A program made the position numbers and the translations under genes. From Anaeromyxobacter oryzisoli (GTDB lineage Bacteria; Myxococcota; Myxococcia; Myxococcales; Anaeromyxobacteraceae): a DNA stretch of 58,904 nt. This document shows positions 1 through 11,920 of the stretch, one piece after another; position 1 is the first letter of the stretch, and each line of letters opens with the position of its first letter. The stretch lies in contig NZ_JALCZA010000025.1 of the NCBI RefSeq assembly GCF_022690765.1, positions 1 through 58,904 of the forward strand. Direction: 5' to 3'. The notes under the pieces were generated by a model. It was not told where the DNA came from and did no database searches. It saw only the letters and a program-made list of their open reading frames with translations.

Positions 1-244
1 CGGGGCCCCGATGCGCGCGCGCCGGGCCGCCTCCGGCGCCGGTTCCGTCGGTGCGCGGGCGCGTCGCCCGGACCGCGCGCGCGGCGGGCGCTGCCCGGAG
101 AGGGCGCATCGGCGTGCTCCGGGAGCGGGCGCGCGGCTCGCCCGCCGCGCACCGGCGCGGGGATCGCTCGCGGCACCCCGCTTGCTTGGCTGGCCCCGTC
201 GGACGACATCGCTTGGTACACCAACAGTAAGGAAAGGACATCCC

Positions 245-1165
245 GTGACGAACAGGATCTTCTCCGGAGCGCTGCTGATCGCCGCCCTGCTCGCGCCGCA
301 GGCGGGCCGCGCCGACGAGCCGGCCGCCGCCCCGCGCCGCCTCTCGACGCGCGTGAGCGCCGCCTACACCACCGCCTACGTGTCGCGCGGCCGCGTGCTC
401 GAGGCCCGGGGCGGCATCGCCCAGCCGGACGTCGAGGTCGGGCTCGCCCTGCACGAGGGGACCGGCCTCCTCGAGAAGCTGTCGGCCTTCGGCGGCCTCT
501 GGGCGAGCCTCCACGGCGACGACCGCTTCGCCGCGCCGGGCAGCTCGACGCGCGCCTGGTACGAGTTCGACAGCTACGCCGGCGTGTCGGCCGCGTTCGC
601 GGGCGGCGTCACCTCGACCCTCTCCTACTGGTCGATCGTCAGCCCGAGCGACGCCTTCCGGAACTTCCAGTACGTGGAGCTGAAGGTCGGCTACGACGAC
701 GGACCGCGCTGGGGGACCCCGGGCGGCTTCTCGATCTCGCCGTCCGCGAAGCTCATCGTGCCCGTCCACAACACCGCCGGCACCGGGACGAGGAAGGGCC
801 AGTACCTCGAGCTCGGCGTCGCGCCCGGCTACACACTCGCGGCGGGCAGCGCCTACCCGGTGCGGCTCTCGGTCCCCGTCGCCGTCGGGCTCGGCTTCGA
901 CGGCTTCTACGCGAAGGACGCGGACGGCGTCGCGCCGTACGCGGCGGGCGCGAGCGAGTCGTTCGGCTTCGCGTCCGCCGGCCTCGCGGCGAGCGTGCCG
1001 CTCGCGTTCGCGAGCGACGCGGGGGTGGGGAAGTGGAGCCTCTCCGCCTCGGCCACCTATTACCGCTTCGGCGACGGCGTGAAGGACTTCAACCGGCTCG
1101 CCGTCGCGACGACGAGCAAGGACGGGACGGTCGCCGGCTCCGTCGGCCTCGCCGCCGCGTTCTGA
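245..1165 (+). CDS. Putative outer-membrane beta-barrel protein
   Basis: A 306-residue protein from GTG, chosen over an upstream in-frame ATG because AAGGAAAGGA lies just before it and a signal peptide follows directly (hydrophobic core, cleavage near GRADE). The mature part alternates short hydrophobic and polar strands, opens with a segment resembling the Gcw_chp (TIGR02001) family (AYTTAYVSRGR) and ends in Phe, as outer-membrane barrels usually do. The substrate is unknown. It stands 123 bp before ureD on the same strand, so a role in urea or nickel entry is possible but not shown by the sequence. Confidence 0.7.
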   Translation: MTNRIFSGALLIAALLAPQAGRADEPAAAPRRLSTRVSAAYTTAYVSRGRVLEARGGIAQPDVEVGLALHEGTGLLEKLSAFGGLWASLHGDDRFAAPGSSTRAWYEFDSYAGVSAAFAGGVTSTLSYWSIVSPSDAFRNFQYVELKVGYDDGPRWGTPGGFSISPSAKLIVPVHNTAGTGTRKGQYLELGVAPGYTLAAGSAYPVRLSVPVAVGLGFDGFYAKDADGVAPYAAGASESFGFASAGLAASVPLAFASDAGVGKWSLSASATYYRFGDGVKDFNRLAVATTSKDGTVAGSVGLAAAF

Positions 1166-1288
1166 CCGCCGAGCGCACCGCCGGCCAGACGATCGGCCCG
1201 GTGCGCCCTGCGCGGTTCTCGTGCGAGCCGGCCCGGCCGCGCGGCAGCTCGCGATGGCCCGCCTTCTGCACGACCGGATGCCCGCCAG

Positions 1289-2182
1289 ATGGATTGCACG
1301 ATCTCCGAGCCGATCGGCGCGACGCCGGCGCGGCGCTGCCCGCTCATCGAGCAGCGGCGCCCGGAATCCGGGCTCCGCGCCGGGGCGGGGCGGATCGAGA
1401 CGGCGCAGGTGGACGGCGCGAGCGCGCTCGTGGCGTGCGCCGCGGCGAGCCCGCTCCAGCTCCTCTCGCCCTCCCCGCGCGGCCGCTGCGCCTGGGTCGT
1501 CCAGGCGAGCCACGGCGGCGGCCTCGTCGCGGGGGACGACGTGTCGCTCGACGTCGCGGTGGGGGCGGGCTCGACCGCCCTCCTCTCCACGCAGGCGGGG
1601 ACGAAGGTCTACCGCTCGCGCGGCGCGGTCTCGTCCCAGCGGCTCACCGCCCGGATCGCCTCGAACGGCGTGCTCGCGGTGCTCCCGCAGCCGGTGAGCT
1701 GCTTCGCCGGCGCGCGCTTCCACCAGGACCAGCGGTTCGCCCTCGCCCCCGGCGCGAGCCTCCTCTGGCTCGACGCGCTGGTGGCGGGCCGCGTCGCGCG
1801 GGGCGAGCGCTGGGCCTTCGACGCCTACCGCGCGCGGGTCGAGATCGCGATCGCCGGCCGGACGGTGCTGGCCGACGCGCTCCGGCTCGTGCCCGGCGAG
1901 GGCCCGCCCGTGCCCCGCCGCCTCGAGGGCGTGGACTTCCTCGCGACCGTCGTCGCGCTCGGCCCCGCCGTCGCGCCGCACGCCGCGGCCCTGCGCGACG
2001 CCCTCGCCGCCGCGCCGGCCGACGGCGACGCGCCGGTCCTGGCCGCGGCGAGCCCGCTCGCGGACGGCGTCCTGCTGCGCGTCGCGAGCCGGAGCGCCGA
2101 GGCCGGCCTCGCCTTCGTCCGCCGGCGCCTCGCGTTCGTCGAGGCGGTCGCCGGCGCGGATCCCTTCGCCCGCATCCCCTGA
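1289..2182 (+). CDS. ureD: Urease accessory protein UreD
   Basis: A 297-residue UreD-type scaffold for urease maturation, which in known systems binds the apo-urease with UreF and UreG and channels nickel to the active site. Recognisable are the central [10 protein letters not shown] segment and the [11 protein letters not shown] motif typical of the family. It is the first gene of the urease operon and ends 13 bp before the fused structural gene. The ribosome binding site before the ATG is weak, so the exact start is uncertain. No signal peptide is seen; the protein should be cytoplasmic. Confidence 0.88.
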   Translation: MDCTISEPIGATPARRCPLIEQRRPESGLRAGAGRIETAQVDGASALVACAAASPLQLLSPSPRGRCAWVVQASHGGGLVAGDDVSLDVAVGAGSTALLSTQAGTKVYRSRGAVSSQRLTARIASNGVLAVLPQPVSCFAGARFHQDQRFALAPGASLLWLDALVAGRVARGERWAFDAYRARVEIAIAGRTVLADALRLVPGEGPPVPRRLEGVDFLATVVALGPAVAPHAAALRDALAAAPADGDAPVLAAASPLADGVLLRVASRSAEAGLAFVRRRLAFVEAVAGADPFARIP

Positions 2183-2195
2183 GATCGGAGACCCG

Positions 2196-2968
2196 ATGCA
2201 CCTCAGCCCCAGAGAGCTCGACAAGCTCACCCTCCACCAGGCCGGGTTCCTCGCGCAGAAGCGGCTCGCGCGCGGGGTCCGGCTCAACCATCCCGAGGCG
2301 ATCGCCCTGGTCGCCACCCAGCTCCTCGAGCTCGCCCGCGACGGCCGGCGGGTCGCCGAGCTCATGGACGTCGGCCGGCGGATGCTCGGCCGGCGGCAGG
2401 TCCTCGCCGGCGTCCCCGAGCTCGTCACGGAGGTGCAGGTGGAGGCGACCTTCCCCGACGGCACGAAGCTCGTCACGGTCCACCACCCCATCGCGGCCGA
2501 ACACGGCGACCTCGCCCTCGCGCTCTACGGGTCCTTCCTGCCCGTCCCGCCCCTCTCGGCGTTCCCGGAGCTCCCCCCCGCCGATCCCGAGGAGGCGATC
2601 CCGGGCGAGGTGCTGCCCGCGCCGGGCGAGCTCGTGCTGAACGCGGGGCGGGAGGCGATCACGCTCTCCGTCACGAACCTCGCCGACCGGCCGGTGCAGG
2701 TCGGGAGCCACTACCACTTCGCGGAGGCGAACCCGCTCCTGCGCTTCGACCGCGCCCGCGCCTACGGCCGCCGCCTCGACGTGCCGGCGGGCATGGCGGT
2801 CCGCTTCGAGCCCGGAGAGACGCGCACGGTGGCGCTCGTGGAGATCGCGGGGCGCCGGATCGTGAAGGGCGGGAACGCCCTCGCGACCGGGCCGGTCACG
2901 GAGGAGGGCCGCACCGCGGTCGTCGCCGCGGCGAAGGCGCGGGGCTTCGCGCACGAGGAGGAGGAGCG

Positions 2969-2972
<4 letters not shown>
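2196..2972 (+). CDS. ureAB: Urease gamma-beta fusion subunit
   Basis: A 258-residue protein in which UreA (about residues 1-100; starts [11 protein letters not shown], has [10 protein letters not shown]) is joined to UreB (about 135-240; has [14 protein letters not shown] and the Arg-rich LDVPAG turn). Most bacteria encode these separately; fusions are known from Helicobacter and some other lineages. The product forms the small half of the urease protomer that packs against UreC. The stop overlaps the ureC start by four bases (ATGA), so translation is likely coupled. Confidence 0.93.
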
Positions 2973-4684
<1,712 letters not shown>

Positions 4685-4709
4685 CGCCCGCTGCATCGAG
4701 GCGACGACC

Positions 4710-5366
4710 GTGACCCCGTGGTCCCTCTGGCAGCTCGCCGACTCGGCCCTCCCCACCGGCGGCTTCGCGCACTCCGGCGGGCTCGAGGCGGCGGTGCAGC
4801 TCGGGCGGTGCCGCGGCGCCGCGGGGCTGGACCGCCTGGTCGAGGAGGCGCTCTGGCAGGCGGGGACGCTCGCGCTCCCGTTCGTCGTGGCGGCGCTGCG
4901 CGCGCCGGAGCGGCTCGCCGAGCTCGACGCCCGCTGCGACGCCGCGATCCCCGGGCACGTCGCCAACCGGGCGAGCCGCGCCCAGGGCCGGGCGCTGCTC
5001 CGGGCGGCGCGCGCCTTCGGCCCCGCGGCCGAGGCCCTCGAGGACGAGGTGCGCCGCGACGGGCTCGCGGGCCACCTCGCCCCGGCGTGCGGGGCGCTCC
5101 TGGGCCGGCTCGGCGTCGCCGAGGAGGACGCCGCCCGGCTCCACCTCTACTGGGTCGCGCGCGGGATCGTCTCGGCGGGGGTGCGGCTCGGGCTCGTCGG
5201 ACCGCTCGAGGCGCAGGCCACCCTGCTCCGCGCCAGCGCCGTCGCCGAGGCGGTCCGCGCCGCCACCGCCGGGCGCTCGCCCGAGGAGGCCGCCGCCTCC
5301 TCCCCGCTCCTCGACCTCGTGCAGTCCCACCAGGACCGCCTCTACTCGAGGCTCTTCCAGAGCTGA
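4710..5366 (+). CDS. ureF: Urease accessory protein UreF
   Basis: A 218-residue, all-helical UreF. The N-terminal [20 protein letters not shown] motif is diagnostic. In known systems UreF bridges UreD and UreG and gates the GTPase of UreG during nickel insertion. The start is GTG, 25 bp after the ureC stop; it ends two bases before ureG. The conserved C-terminal region ([16 protein letters not shown]) is intact. Confidence 0.93.
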   Translation: MTPWSLWQLADSALPTGGFAHSGGLEAAVQLGRCRGAAGLDRLVEEALWQAGTLALPFVVAALRAPERLAELDARCDAAIPGHVANRASRAQGRALLRAARAFGPAAEALEDEVRRDGLAGHLAPACGALLGRLGVAEEDAARLHLYWVARGIVSAGVRLGLVGPLEAQATLLRASAVAEAVRAATAGRSPEEAAASSPLLDLVQSHQDRLYSRLFQS

Positions 5367-5368
5367 CC

Positions 5369-6121
5369 ATGAACGGACTCTCGCTCCACTCCGGCAACGA
5401 TCACGGCAACGAGCACGGCCACGATCACAGCCCCGATCACGCCCCCGGCCCGGGCTCCTTCCACGACCGCGACCGCGACGGCGCGCGCCGGCGCGACGCG
5501 CTCTCGCGGCGCGCCTTCACCGTCGGCGTCGGCGGGCCCGTCGGGAGCGGCAAGACCGCCCTCGTCCTCGCGCTCTGCCAGGCGCTGCGCGACACGCGCT
5601 CGCTCGCGGTGGTGACGAACGACATCTTCACCCGCGAGGACGCCGAGTTCCTCGTCCGCAACCAGGCCCTGCCGCCCGAGCGGATCCGCGCCGTCGAGAC
5701 GGGCGGGTGCCCGCACGCCGCGATCCGCGAGGACATCACCGCGAACCTCCTCGCCCTCGAGGAGCTCACCGCGGCGCACCACCCCGAGATCCTCTTCTGC
5801 GAGTCGGGCGGGGACAACCTCGCCGCGCACTTCAGCCGCGAGCTCGCCGACTACACGATCTACGTCATCGACGTCGCCGGCGGCGACAAGGTGCCGCGCA
5901 AGGGCGGGCCGGGCATCACGCAGGCGGATCTCCTGGTGGTGAACAAGACCGACCTCGCCCAGGCCGTCGGCGCCGACCTCGACGTGATGGCCCGCGACGC
6001 GGCGCGGATGCGCGGGGACGGCCCGGTGGTGTTCGCGCAGGTCACGCGCGGCGTGGGCGTCGCCGACATCGCCGCCCACGTCCTGCACGCGCACGCGCAC
6101 GCGGTGGGCGCGCTGCACTGA
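5369..6121 (+). CDS. ureG: Urease accessory GTPase UreG with His-rich N-terminus
   Basis: A 250-residue SIMIBI-class GTPase that delivers nickel to urease. The P-loop GPVGSGKT lies near residue 56, followed by [15 protein letters not shown], the CPH metal motif ([12 protein letters not shown]) and NKTDLA. The first 35 residues form an Asp/His-rich tail ([13 protein letters not shown]), which presumably binds nickel or zinc. No ureE lies in or next to the operon, so this tail may take over the nickel-storage job of UreE; that is inference. It is the last urease gene and starts two bases after ureF. Confidence 0.95.
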   Translation: MNGLSLHSGNDHGNEHGHDHSPDHAPGPGSFHDRDRDGARRRDALSRRAFTVGVGGPVGSGKTALVLALCQALRDTRSLAVVTNDIFTREDAEFLVRNQALPPERIRAVETGGCPHAAIREDITANLLALEELTAAHHPEILFCESGGDNLAAHFSRELADYTIYVIDVAGGDKVPRKGGPGITQADLLVVNKTDLAQAVGADLDVMARDAARMRGDGPVVFAQVTRGVGVADIAAHVLHAHAHAVGALH

Positions 6122-6266
6122 TCGGCGCCGATCGAGCGCCGGCGCCCCGGGGGGCCCGCCGATCGCGGGGGGGGCGGGCGCCCGGGCGGGCCGGGCGAGC
6201 GGGTGACCACGCCTGAGCCGGCGCCGGCCGCGCCCGCGGCCGCTACCCTCGGCACGGGAGGCTCAC

Positions 6267-6503
6267 ATGACCGGAAGCTGCGAGGTGTGCGGGAACCAGT
6301 ACGACAAGGCGTTCGAGGTCGTCGCCGCGGGGTCGCACCACGTGTTCGACAGCTTCGAGTGCGCCATCCAGGCGCTCGCGCCGCACTGCGAGCACTGCGG
6401 CTGTCACGTCATCGGGCACGGCGTCGAGGCGAAGGGCGCGTTCTACTGCTCCGCCCACTGCGCCCACGCCGCGGGCGTGAAGGAGCTCATGGATCGGGCG
6501 TAG
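6267..6503 (+). CDS. Small Cys/His-rich metal-binding protein
   Basis: A 78-residue protein with CxxC (residues 5 and 8), a CxxCxC cluster (41, 44, 46) and two further cysteines in FYCSAHCAHAA, plus several histidines. The pattern indicates a zinc-binding or similar metal-binding fold; short relatives of this type are widespread in bacteria, without a function that I can name. GGGAGG seven bases before the ATG supports the start. It follows ureG by 145 bp and may or may not be co-transcribed. Confidence 0.75.
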   Translation: MTGSCEVCGNQYDKAFEVVAAGSHHVFDSFECAIQALAPHCEHCGCHVIGHGVEAKGAFYCSAHCAHAAGVKELMDRA

Positions 6504-6614
6504 AGCCGTCCGCGACGCGGTGACGATCGACGACCGGGGTGGCGGGACCGCGCCGGCGCCGGGCCGCGGGTGCTCACCGCTCGCGTCGAGCTCGAGGAGC
6601 GCCCGTGCCCGTCG

Positions 6615-7667
6615 TCACGCGAGGACGACCCCGGTGAGCGGGTGGACGCCGAGCGCGCGGTTCTTGCGGACCGCGTCGAGGTAGCGCGCGTCCTCCGCGA
6701 AGGTGGTCGGGTGGATCACCGGGACCGGCTGCGGCACGAGCGCGTCGTCCACGTTCACGAAGGTGAACAGGCAGGAGTTGGACAGCGCCTTCGCGGTCCG
6801 GTCGCGGCTGATGCGCTCGATGCTCGCCTGGACCGAGACCGCGCAGTGGCCGGAGTAGACGATCCGGCTCGTGTAGTGGAGCATGTCCCCGAGCCGCACC
6901 GGGTGGAAGAAGTTGATCCGGTTCACCGCGGCGATGATCGGGCGGTCGGGGGCGATGCGGTACGCCGAGATCGAGCACAGCTCGTACGCGCGGCGGATCA
7001 GGTACCCGCCGAAGATCTTCCGCGGGACGTTCTCCTGCTCGGGGTACATCCGCTCCCACGAGTCCGTCACGAAGTTCCGCGCGAGCTTCCCCTCGAAGTC
7101 CGGCGCCTGCTGCGCCTCGTGCAGCGCGGCGAGCTCGTCGAACTCCTCGCGCGTCGGCGGCTCGTGCGCGGCGGCCTCGGCGATCCGCAGGACCTCGCGC
7201 TTGTGGATGGCCTTCTCGGCCCGGTGCCGCTCGCGCTCGTCCACCACCTCGAGCGGCGGGACGGGCAGGCTCCGCTCCTCGTGGATGGAGCGCGCCACCA
7301 TCGTGAAGTAGCAGGACGCGACGTGCACCGGCGGGGCGCCCGCCTGCTCGATGCGGATCCCCACCTCCATCGAGGTCCGGCCGACGTAGTTGATCCGCGC
7401 GAGGAAGACGAGATCGCGCGTCACGTCGGCGGCGGCGCGCACGATGACGTTGTCGATGGCCGCGGTCACCACCCGCGCCGCCGGGTGGTGCCGGCGCACG
7501 TAGTCGAGCGCCGTCTCCTCCGCGAGCTTGTCGAGCACCTCGAGGAGGAGCCCGAAGCGGAGGTTCCCCTGGAGCGGCACGTCCATCACCATGAACCGCC
7601 GGCGGAGCGCGGGATCCGAGCCGAGCGGCAGCGTGTGCTGGCGCGACGTGTCGAGGGGTCGGGTCAT
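6615..7667 (-). CDS. Two-domain hotdog acyl-CoA thioesterase
   Basis: A 350-residue protein with two hotdog-fold halves, resembling the ACOT9/YciA-type acyl-CoA hydrolases: first half NLRFGLLLEVLDKLAEETAL with IDNVIV and GRTSMEVGI, second half NVPRKIFGGYLIRRAYEL with RINFFHPVRLGDML. Such enzymes release free acids from acyl-CoA in the cytoplasm. The frame stays open for another 119 codons upstream, but the extra residues are Arg/Pro-rich and look non-coding, so the ATG at 7667 (MTRPLDT) is preferred. It is transcribed away from the ackA gene to its right. Confidence 0.8.
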   Translation of the reverse strand: MTRPLDTSRQHTLPLGSDPALRRRFMVMDVPLQGNLRFGLLLEVLDKLAEETALDYVRRHHPAARVVTAAIDNVIVRAAADVTRDLVFLARINYVGRTSMEVGIRIEQAGAPPVHVASCYFTMVARSIHEERSLPVPPLEVVDERERHRAEKAIHKREVLRIAEAAAHEPPTREEFDELAALHEAQQAPDFEGKLARNFVTDSWERMYPEQENVPRKIFGGYLIRRAYELCSISAYRIAPDRPIIAAVNRINFFHPVRLGDMLHYTSRIVYSGHCAVSVQASIERISRDRTAKALSNSCLFTFVNVDDALVPQPVPVIHPTTFAEDARYLDAVRKNRALGVHPLTGVVLA

Positions 7668-8400
7668 GACCCCGATCCAGTAGTCAACCGCCGGGCGGCG
7701 CGCCAGCCACACCTCGGGGCGGGCGCTCGGCTTCGACGCGCAGGCGTGCGGCGGCACGCACGTGCGCTCCGCCGCGGAGCTCGGCATGACACGCATCGTG
7801 AAGTCCGACGACGACGAGGGGAAGGACGGCGAGCGGCTCCACCGGAAGGTCGCGCGCGACGAGGGGTGAAGAAGGGAGCGGCGCTCCTGCAAGCGCGGCG
7901 GAGCTCCTCGAAGACGTCCTCCCGTGATCCGACCGCGCGTTCGCCCGGGGACGGCGCGCCTTCTCGAAGACACGCCTTGGCGGGTGCCAGAACGGTCCGC
8001 AGGCCGCGCAAGACGCACACGCACCTCTTGCGCGCAGAGCCTGCGGCGCCGGCCCCAGTCGCTTCGAAGCCTCGTCGCCGTTTCCCGGAGAATTCAGCGG
8101 TTAGCGCCGCGAACGCGCTCGTTCACGACGCGTCGCGTGGTCACGCATGCAGTGCGCGCACCAGTCCCCAGGATGCGGACTTCGATCGTCAAGAACGCGA
8201 TTCTGCGGCGGTTTGGCACGATTGCCCCTTGCGCGACACGGGCGCGATGTGCGAGCGATGAAGGCACCGAGGCCATCGTGTAGTTGCGAGGCCCACGGCC
8301 CCAGGACACCTGCAGTTGGCTGATCGCCGCGTCCCTGCTTCTCGGGACGCACTGACCGACCGCTTCTCTTGCCTCTGGACGTGACAGGCGCGGAGCAACG
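7668..8400 (+). other. Long intergenic region before ackA
   Basis: About 730 bp separate the thioesterase start from the ackA start on the other strand. Open frames here (for example 7924-8283 plus) have no ribosome binding site and Arg-rich translations typical of GC-rich noise. A perfect 7-bp hairpin (GCGTCCC at 8329-8335, GGGACGC at 8344-8350) lies 50 bp before the ackA start and could act in its leader. No RNA gene is recognised. Confidence 0.5.
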
Positions 8401-9606
8401 ATGAACATCCTCGTCCTCAACTGCGGCAGCTCCTCGGCGAAGTTCGCGGTCATCGACTCCTCCTCCGGCGAGGAGCTCCTCTCCGGGATCGCCCAGCGGC
8501 TCGGGTCCCCGAACGCTTCCCTCGACTGGAAGCACGCCGGCCAGAAGCACTCGAAGGTCCTCCACCACGCGGAGCACGACGCCGCGCTGCGCGAGGTCGG
8601 CGAGCTGCTCGACGAGCTCGGGCTCGTGGACAAGATCGCCGGCGTCGGGCACCGCGTGGTGCACGGCGGCGCCCGGTTCTCCGGCTCGATCCCGATCACG
8701 CCGGAGGTGATCGCGAAGATCCGCGAGTGCATCCCCCTCGGCCCCCTCCACAACCCGCCGAACCTCCTCGGCATCGCCATCGCCCAGGAGCTCTTCCCGA
8801 CGCTGCCCCAGGTCGCGGTCTTCGACACGGCCTTCCACCAGACGATGCCGCCGCGCGCGTACCTCTACGCGGTGCCGTACGAGTGGTTCGAGAAGTACGA
8901 GGTGCGGCGGTACGGGTTCCACGGCACGAGCCACCGCTACGTCTCGCAGCAGGCCGTGAAGCAGCTCGGCCTCGACCCGGACGACCACGCCATCGTCACG
9001 GCGCACCTCGGCAACGGCTGCTCCCTCGCCGCGGTCCGCGACGGCGAGAGCCAGGACACCACCATGGGCCTCACGCCGCTCGACGGCGTGGTGATGGGCA
9101 CGCGGAGCGGCTCCATCGACCCGTCGATCATCGCGCACATGAAGAAGGCGCTGGGCTGCTCGGCCGACCAGGTGATGGACGCGCTCAACAAGCGCTCCGG
9201 CCTCCTCGGCATCTCCGGGCTCAGCAACGACATGCGCACGCTCCAGGAGGCGGCGGAGCAGGGGCACGTGCGCGCGGCGCTCGCCATCGAACTGTTCTGC
9301 TACTCCGTCGCGAAGGCGGCGGCCAAGATGATGGTCTCGCTCGGCCGGGTGGACGCCCTCGTCTTCACCGGCGGCATCGGCGAGAACGCGGTCCAGGTGC
9401 GCGCCCGCATCGTGGACCTCCTCGGGTTCGCCGGGTTCGCCCTCGACCCGCACGTGAACGCCACGCACGGCCGCGCCCAGCGCGGCCGCATCACGCGGAC
9501 CACGAGCCCCATGGCGGCGGTCATCCCGACCAACGAGGAGCTCATGATCGCCCTCGACACCGCCGAGAGCGTCTCCAGCGCCGAGAAGAGCACCGCGGCC
9601 GCCTGA
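8401..9606 (+). CDS. ackA: Acetate kinase (copy 1)
   Basis: A 401-residue ASKHA-fold kinase converting acetyl phosphate and ADP to acetate and ATP (or the reverse). Seen are the N-terminal MNILVLNCGSSSAKF, the GHRVVHGG motif, FDTAFHQTMP, YGFHGTSH, HLGNGCS, DTTMGLTPL and the C-terminal FTGGIGENA. Length is normal. It sits 25 bp before pta, the usual partner in the acetate/acetyl-CoA pathway. A 231-bp stretch (8809-9039) is nearly identical to the second acetate kinase on the opposite strand. Confidence 0.96.
   Translation: MNILVLNCGSSSAKFAVIDSSSGEELLSGIAQRLGSPNASLDWKHAGQKHSKVLHHAEHDAALREVGELLDELGLVDKIAGVGHRVVHGGARFSGSIPITPEVIAKIRECIPLGPLHNPPNLLGIAIAQELFPTLPQVAVFDTAFHQTMPPRAYLYAVPYEWFEKYEVRRYGFHGTSHRYVSQQAVKQLGLDPDDHAIVTAHLGNGCSLAAVRDGESQDTTMGLTPLDGVVMGTRSGSIDPSIIAHMKKALGCSADQVMDALNKRSGLLGISGLSNDMRTLQEAAEQGHVRAALAIELFCYSVAKAAAKMMVSLGRVDALVFTGGIGENAVQVRARIVDLLGFAGFALDPHVNATHGRAQRGRITRTTSPMAAVIPTNEELMIALDTAESVSSAEKSTAAA
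8809..9039 (+). repeat. Long inverted repeat, arm 1 (inside ackA copy 1)
   Basis: Matches 14830-15060 in inverted orientation. Tract 8809-8924 (116 bp) and tract 8938-9039 (102 bp) are identical base for base, with five mismatches in the 13 bp between them. Identity covers synonymous positions, while the N-terminal and C-terminal parts of the two genes differ much more. Confidence 0.9.
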
Positions 9607-9631
9607 ACCCCGCTCCCGGGAGACCTCGCCC

Positions 9632-11749
9632 ATGCCCCACACCCTCCTCGTCGCGCCCGCCGGTCGCCAGGTGGGCCTCACCAGCGCGTGCCTCGGCCTC
9701 GTCCGCGCCCTCGACCGCGAAGGGATCCGCGTCGCCTTCGCCAAGCCCGTCGCCGCGCGCGGCGAGGACCGCTCGGCGGCGCTCCTCGCCCACGGCGCGA
9801 ACCTCCGCCCGCCCGCGCCCCTCGCGCGCGCCGTCGCCGAGGAGCTCCTCGCCGCGGGCGACGACCAGACCCTCCTCGAGCAGATCGTGGCGCTCTGCAG
9901 CCGCGCCGCGCAGGGCGCGGACGTCCTCGTCGTCGAGGGGCTCGCCCCGGAGCCGGGCTCCGTCTACGCCACGCGCGTGAACGCGCTCATGCTGAAGGCG
10001 CTCGACGCCGAGCTCGTCCTCGTCGCCTCGCCGCGCGGCGAGACGCCGGCGGAGCTGGCGAGCGCCGTCGCGATCGCGGCCCACGGCGCCGGCGTCCCGC
10101 AGGGGCGCGCCAGCTGCATCCTCAACCGCGTCGTCGCCGGCGGGGCCGCCGCGGAGGCGCGGCGCCCCGGGCTCGACGCCGCCGCCGGGGACGTCGGCGA
10201 GGACGTCCTCGCCGCCTACCGCGCCGCCCTCGAGGCCGAGCACCTCCGGCCGGTGGCGGTGGTCCCCTGGCGCGCGGAGCTCGCGGCCCCGCGGGTGAAG
10301 GACCTCGCCCGGGCCCTCGGCGCGCGGGTGCTGCACGCGGGCGACGCCGACCGCCGCCGGATCCGCCGGGTCGCCGTCTGCGCGATGACCGTGCCGAACG
10401 CGCTGCGCGCCTTCGTCCCCGGCGCGCTCGTCATCACGCCCGGCGACCGGAGCGACGTCCTCCTCGCCGCCTCGCTCGCGGTCCTCGGCGGCACCCCGCT
10501 CGCCGGGATCCTGCTCACCGGCGGCCTCGAGCCCGACCCGCGCGTGCTCGACCTCTGCCAGGCCGCGCTCCGGACCGGCCTCCCGCTCCTCGCGGTGGAC
10601 CAGGACAGCTACCCCGCCGCGAGCGCGGTCGCGGCGATGGACCCGCGGATGGCGGCCGACGACGCCGAGCGCGCCGAGCTCGTGATGAACGCCGTCGCGG
10701 ACCGGGTGGACGCGGAGTGGACCCGGGCGTTCGCGCGGCCGCGGAGCGTCCGGCGCCTGTCGCCCCCCGCCTTCCGGCACCGCCTGGTCGAGGCGGCCCG
10801 CGCCGCGAACCGGCGCATCGTGCTGCCCGAGGGCGCGGAGCCCCGGACCGTCGCGGCGGCCGCGACCGTGGCGGAGCGCGGGATCGCCCGCTGCGTGCTC
10901 CTCGGGGCCGAGGACGAGATCCGCGAGGTCGCGCGGAAGCAGGGCGTCACCCTCCCCGCGTCGCTCGAGCTCCTCGACCCGGCCCGGCTCGCCCCCCGCT
11001 ACGTGCAGCCGCTCGTCGAGCGGCGCAAGGCCAAGGGGATGACCCCCGAGCAGGCGGCCGCCGAGCTCGGCGACTCGATCATGGTGGGCACCATGATGAT
11101 GGCCCTCGACGAGGCGGACGGCCTCGTCTCGGGGGCGGTCCACACCACGGCGCACACGATCCGCCCCGCGCTGCAGCTCATCAAGACGGTCCCCGGCTGC
11201 GACCTCGTGTCGAGCGTCTTCTTCATGTGCCTGCCCGAGCAGGTGCTCGTCTTCGGGGACTGCGCGGTGAACCCGAACCCCACGGCCGAGCAGCTCGCCG
11301 ACATCGCGATCCAGAGCGCCGACTCGGCGAAGGCGTTCGGGATCGAGCCGCGCGTCGCGATGCTGTCGTACTCGACGGGCACGAGCGGCGGCGGCCAGGA
11401 CGTCGAGAAGGTGAAGCGAGCGACCGAGCGCGCGCGCGCGGCGCGGCCGGAGCTCGCCGTGGACGGCCCGCTGCAGTACGACGCGGCGATCGTGCCGGAG
11501 GTGGGCCGCCAGAAGGCGCCGAAGTCCGACGTCGCCGGGCGCGCCACCGTGTTCGTGTTCCCCGACCTCAACACCGGCAACGTCACCTACAAGGCGGTCC
11601 AGCGGAGCGCCAACGTGGTGAGCATCGGGCCGATGCTGCAGGGGCTCGCGAAGCCCGTGAACGACCTCTCCCGCGGCTGCCTCGTCGAGGACATCGTCTT
11701 CACGATCGCCCTCACCGCGATCCAGGCGCAGCAGCGCGCCCGGCGCTGA
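9632..11749 (+). CDS. pta: Phosphate acetyltransferase, long form
   Basis: A 705-residue enzyme interconverting acetyl-CoA and acetyl phosphate. It has the three-part layout of long Pta proteins: an N-terminal P-loop-like regulatory domain (about 1-210), a DRTGG domain (about 230-345) and the catalytic PTA domain (about 385-705) with IVLPEGAEPRT, TMMMALDEADGLVSGAVH, SYSTGTSG and FPDLNTGN. It starts 25 bp after ackA behind GGGAG, so the pair is an operon. Confidence 0.95.
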   Translation: MPHTLLVAPAGRQVGLTSACLGLVRALDREGIRVAFAKPVAARGEDRSAALLAHGANLRPPAPLARAVAEELLAAGDDQTLLEQIVALCSRAAQGADVLVVEGLAPEPGSVYATRVNALMLKALDAELVLVASPRGETPAELASAVAIAAHGAGVPQGRASCILNRVVAGGAAAEARRPGLDAAAGDVGEDVLAAYRAALEAEHLRPVAVVPWRAELAAPRVKDLARALGARVLHAGDADRRRIRRVAVCAMTVPNALRAFVPGALVITPGDRSDVLLAASLAVLGGTPLAGILLTGGLEPDPRVLDLCQAALRTGLPLLAVDQDSYPAASAVAAMDPRMAADDAERAELVMNAVADRVDAEWTRAFARPRSVRRLSPPAFRHRLVEAARAANRRIVLPEGAEPRTVAAAATVAERGIARCVLLGAEDEIREVARKQGVTLPASLELLDPARLAPRYVQPLVERRKAKGMTPEQAAAELGDSIMVGTMMMALDEADGLVSGAVHTTAHTIRPALQLIKTVPGCDLVSSVFFMCLPEQVLVFGDCAVNPNPTAEQLADIAIQSADSAKAFGIEPRVAMLSYSTGTSGGGQDVEKVKRATERARAARPELAVDGPLQYDAAIVPEVGRQKAPKSDVAGRATVFVFPDLNTGNVTYKAVQRSANVVSIGPMLQGLAKPVNDLSRGCLVEDIVFTIALTAIQAQQRARR

Positions 11750-11798
11750 TCCGGCGGTCCCCCGCGGCGGCGCGGCGGCGTCCCCCGGTCGGGACCGC

Positions 11799-11820
11799 CC
11801 GCCCGCCCGTGGCGGGCCGT
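11799..11820 (+). terminator. Possible hairpin after pta
   Basis: GCCCGCC (11801-11807), a CGT loop and GGCGGGC (11811-11817) form a perfect 7-bp stem 50 bp after the pta stop. There is no T-tract, so its role as a terminator is doubtful. Confidence 0.3.
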
Positions 11821-11920
11821 TCCGGGCGACCTTCCTGGTCCATGCCGCCCGGCCCGCCGGGGAGTAGCGCTCCCTTCTCCCGCGCGCGTGCGTGCGCGCG
11901 GGGTCGCCCGAGGAGCGCCG

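Noticed and set aside
8211-8232. Sigma-54 promoter-like TGGCACGATTGCCCCTTGC before ackA
   Set aside because: The distance between the GG and GC elements does not fit the -24/-12 consensus.
7924-8283. Possible small gene upstream of ackA
   Set aside because: No ribosome binding site, Arg-rich composition and no recognisable domain; more likely non-coding.
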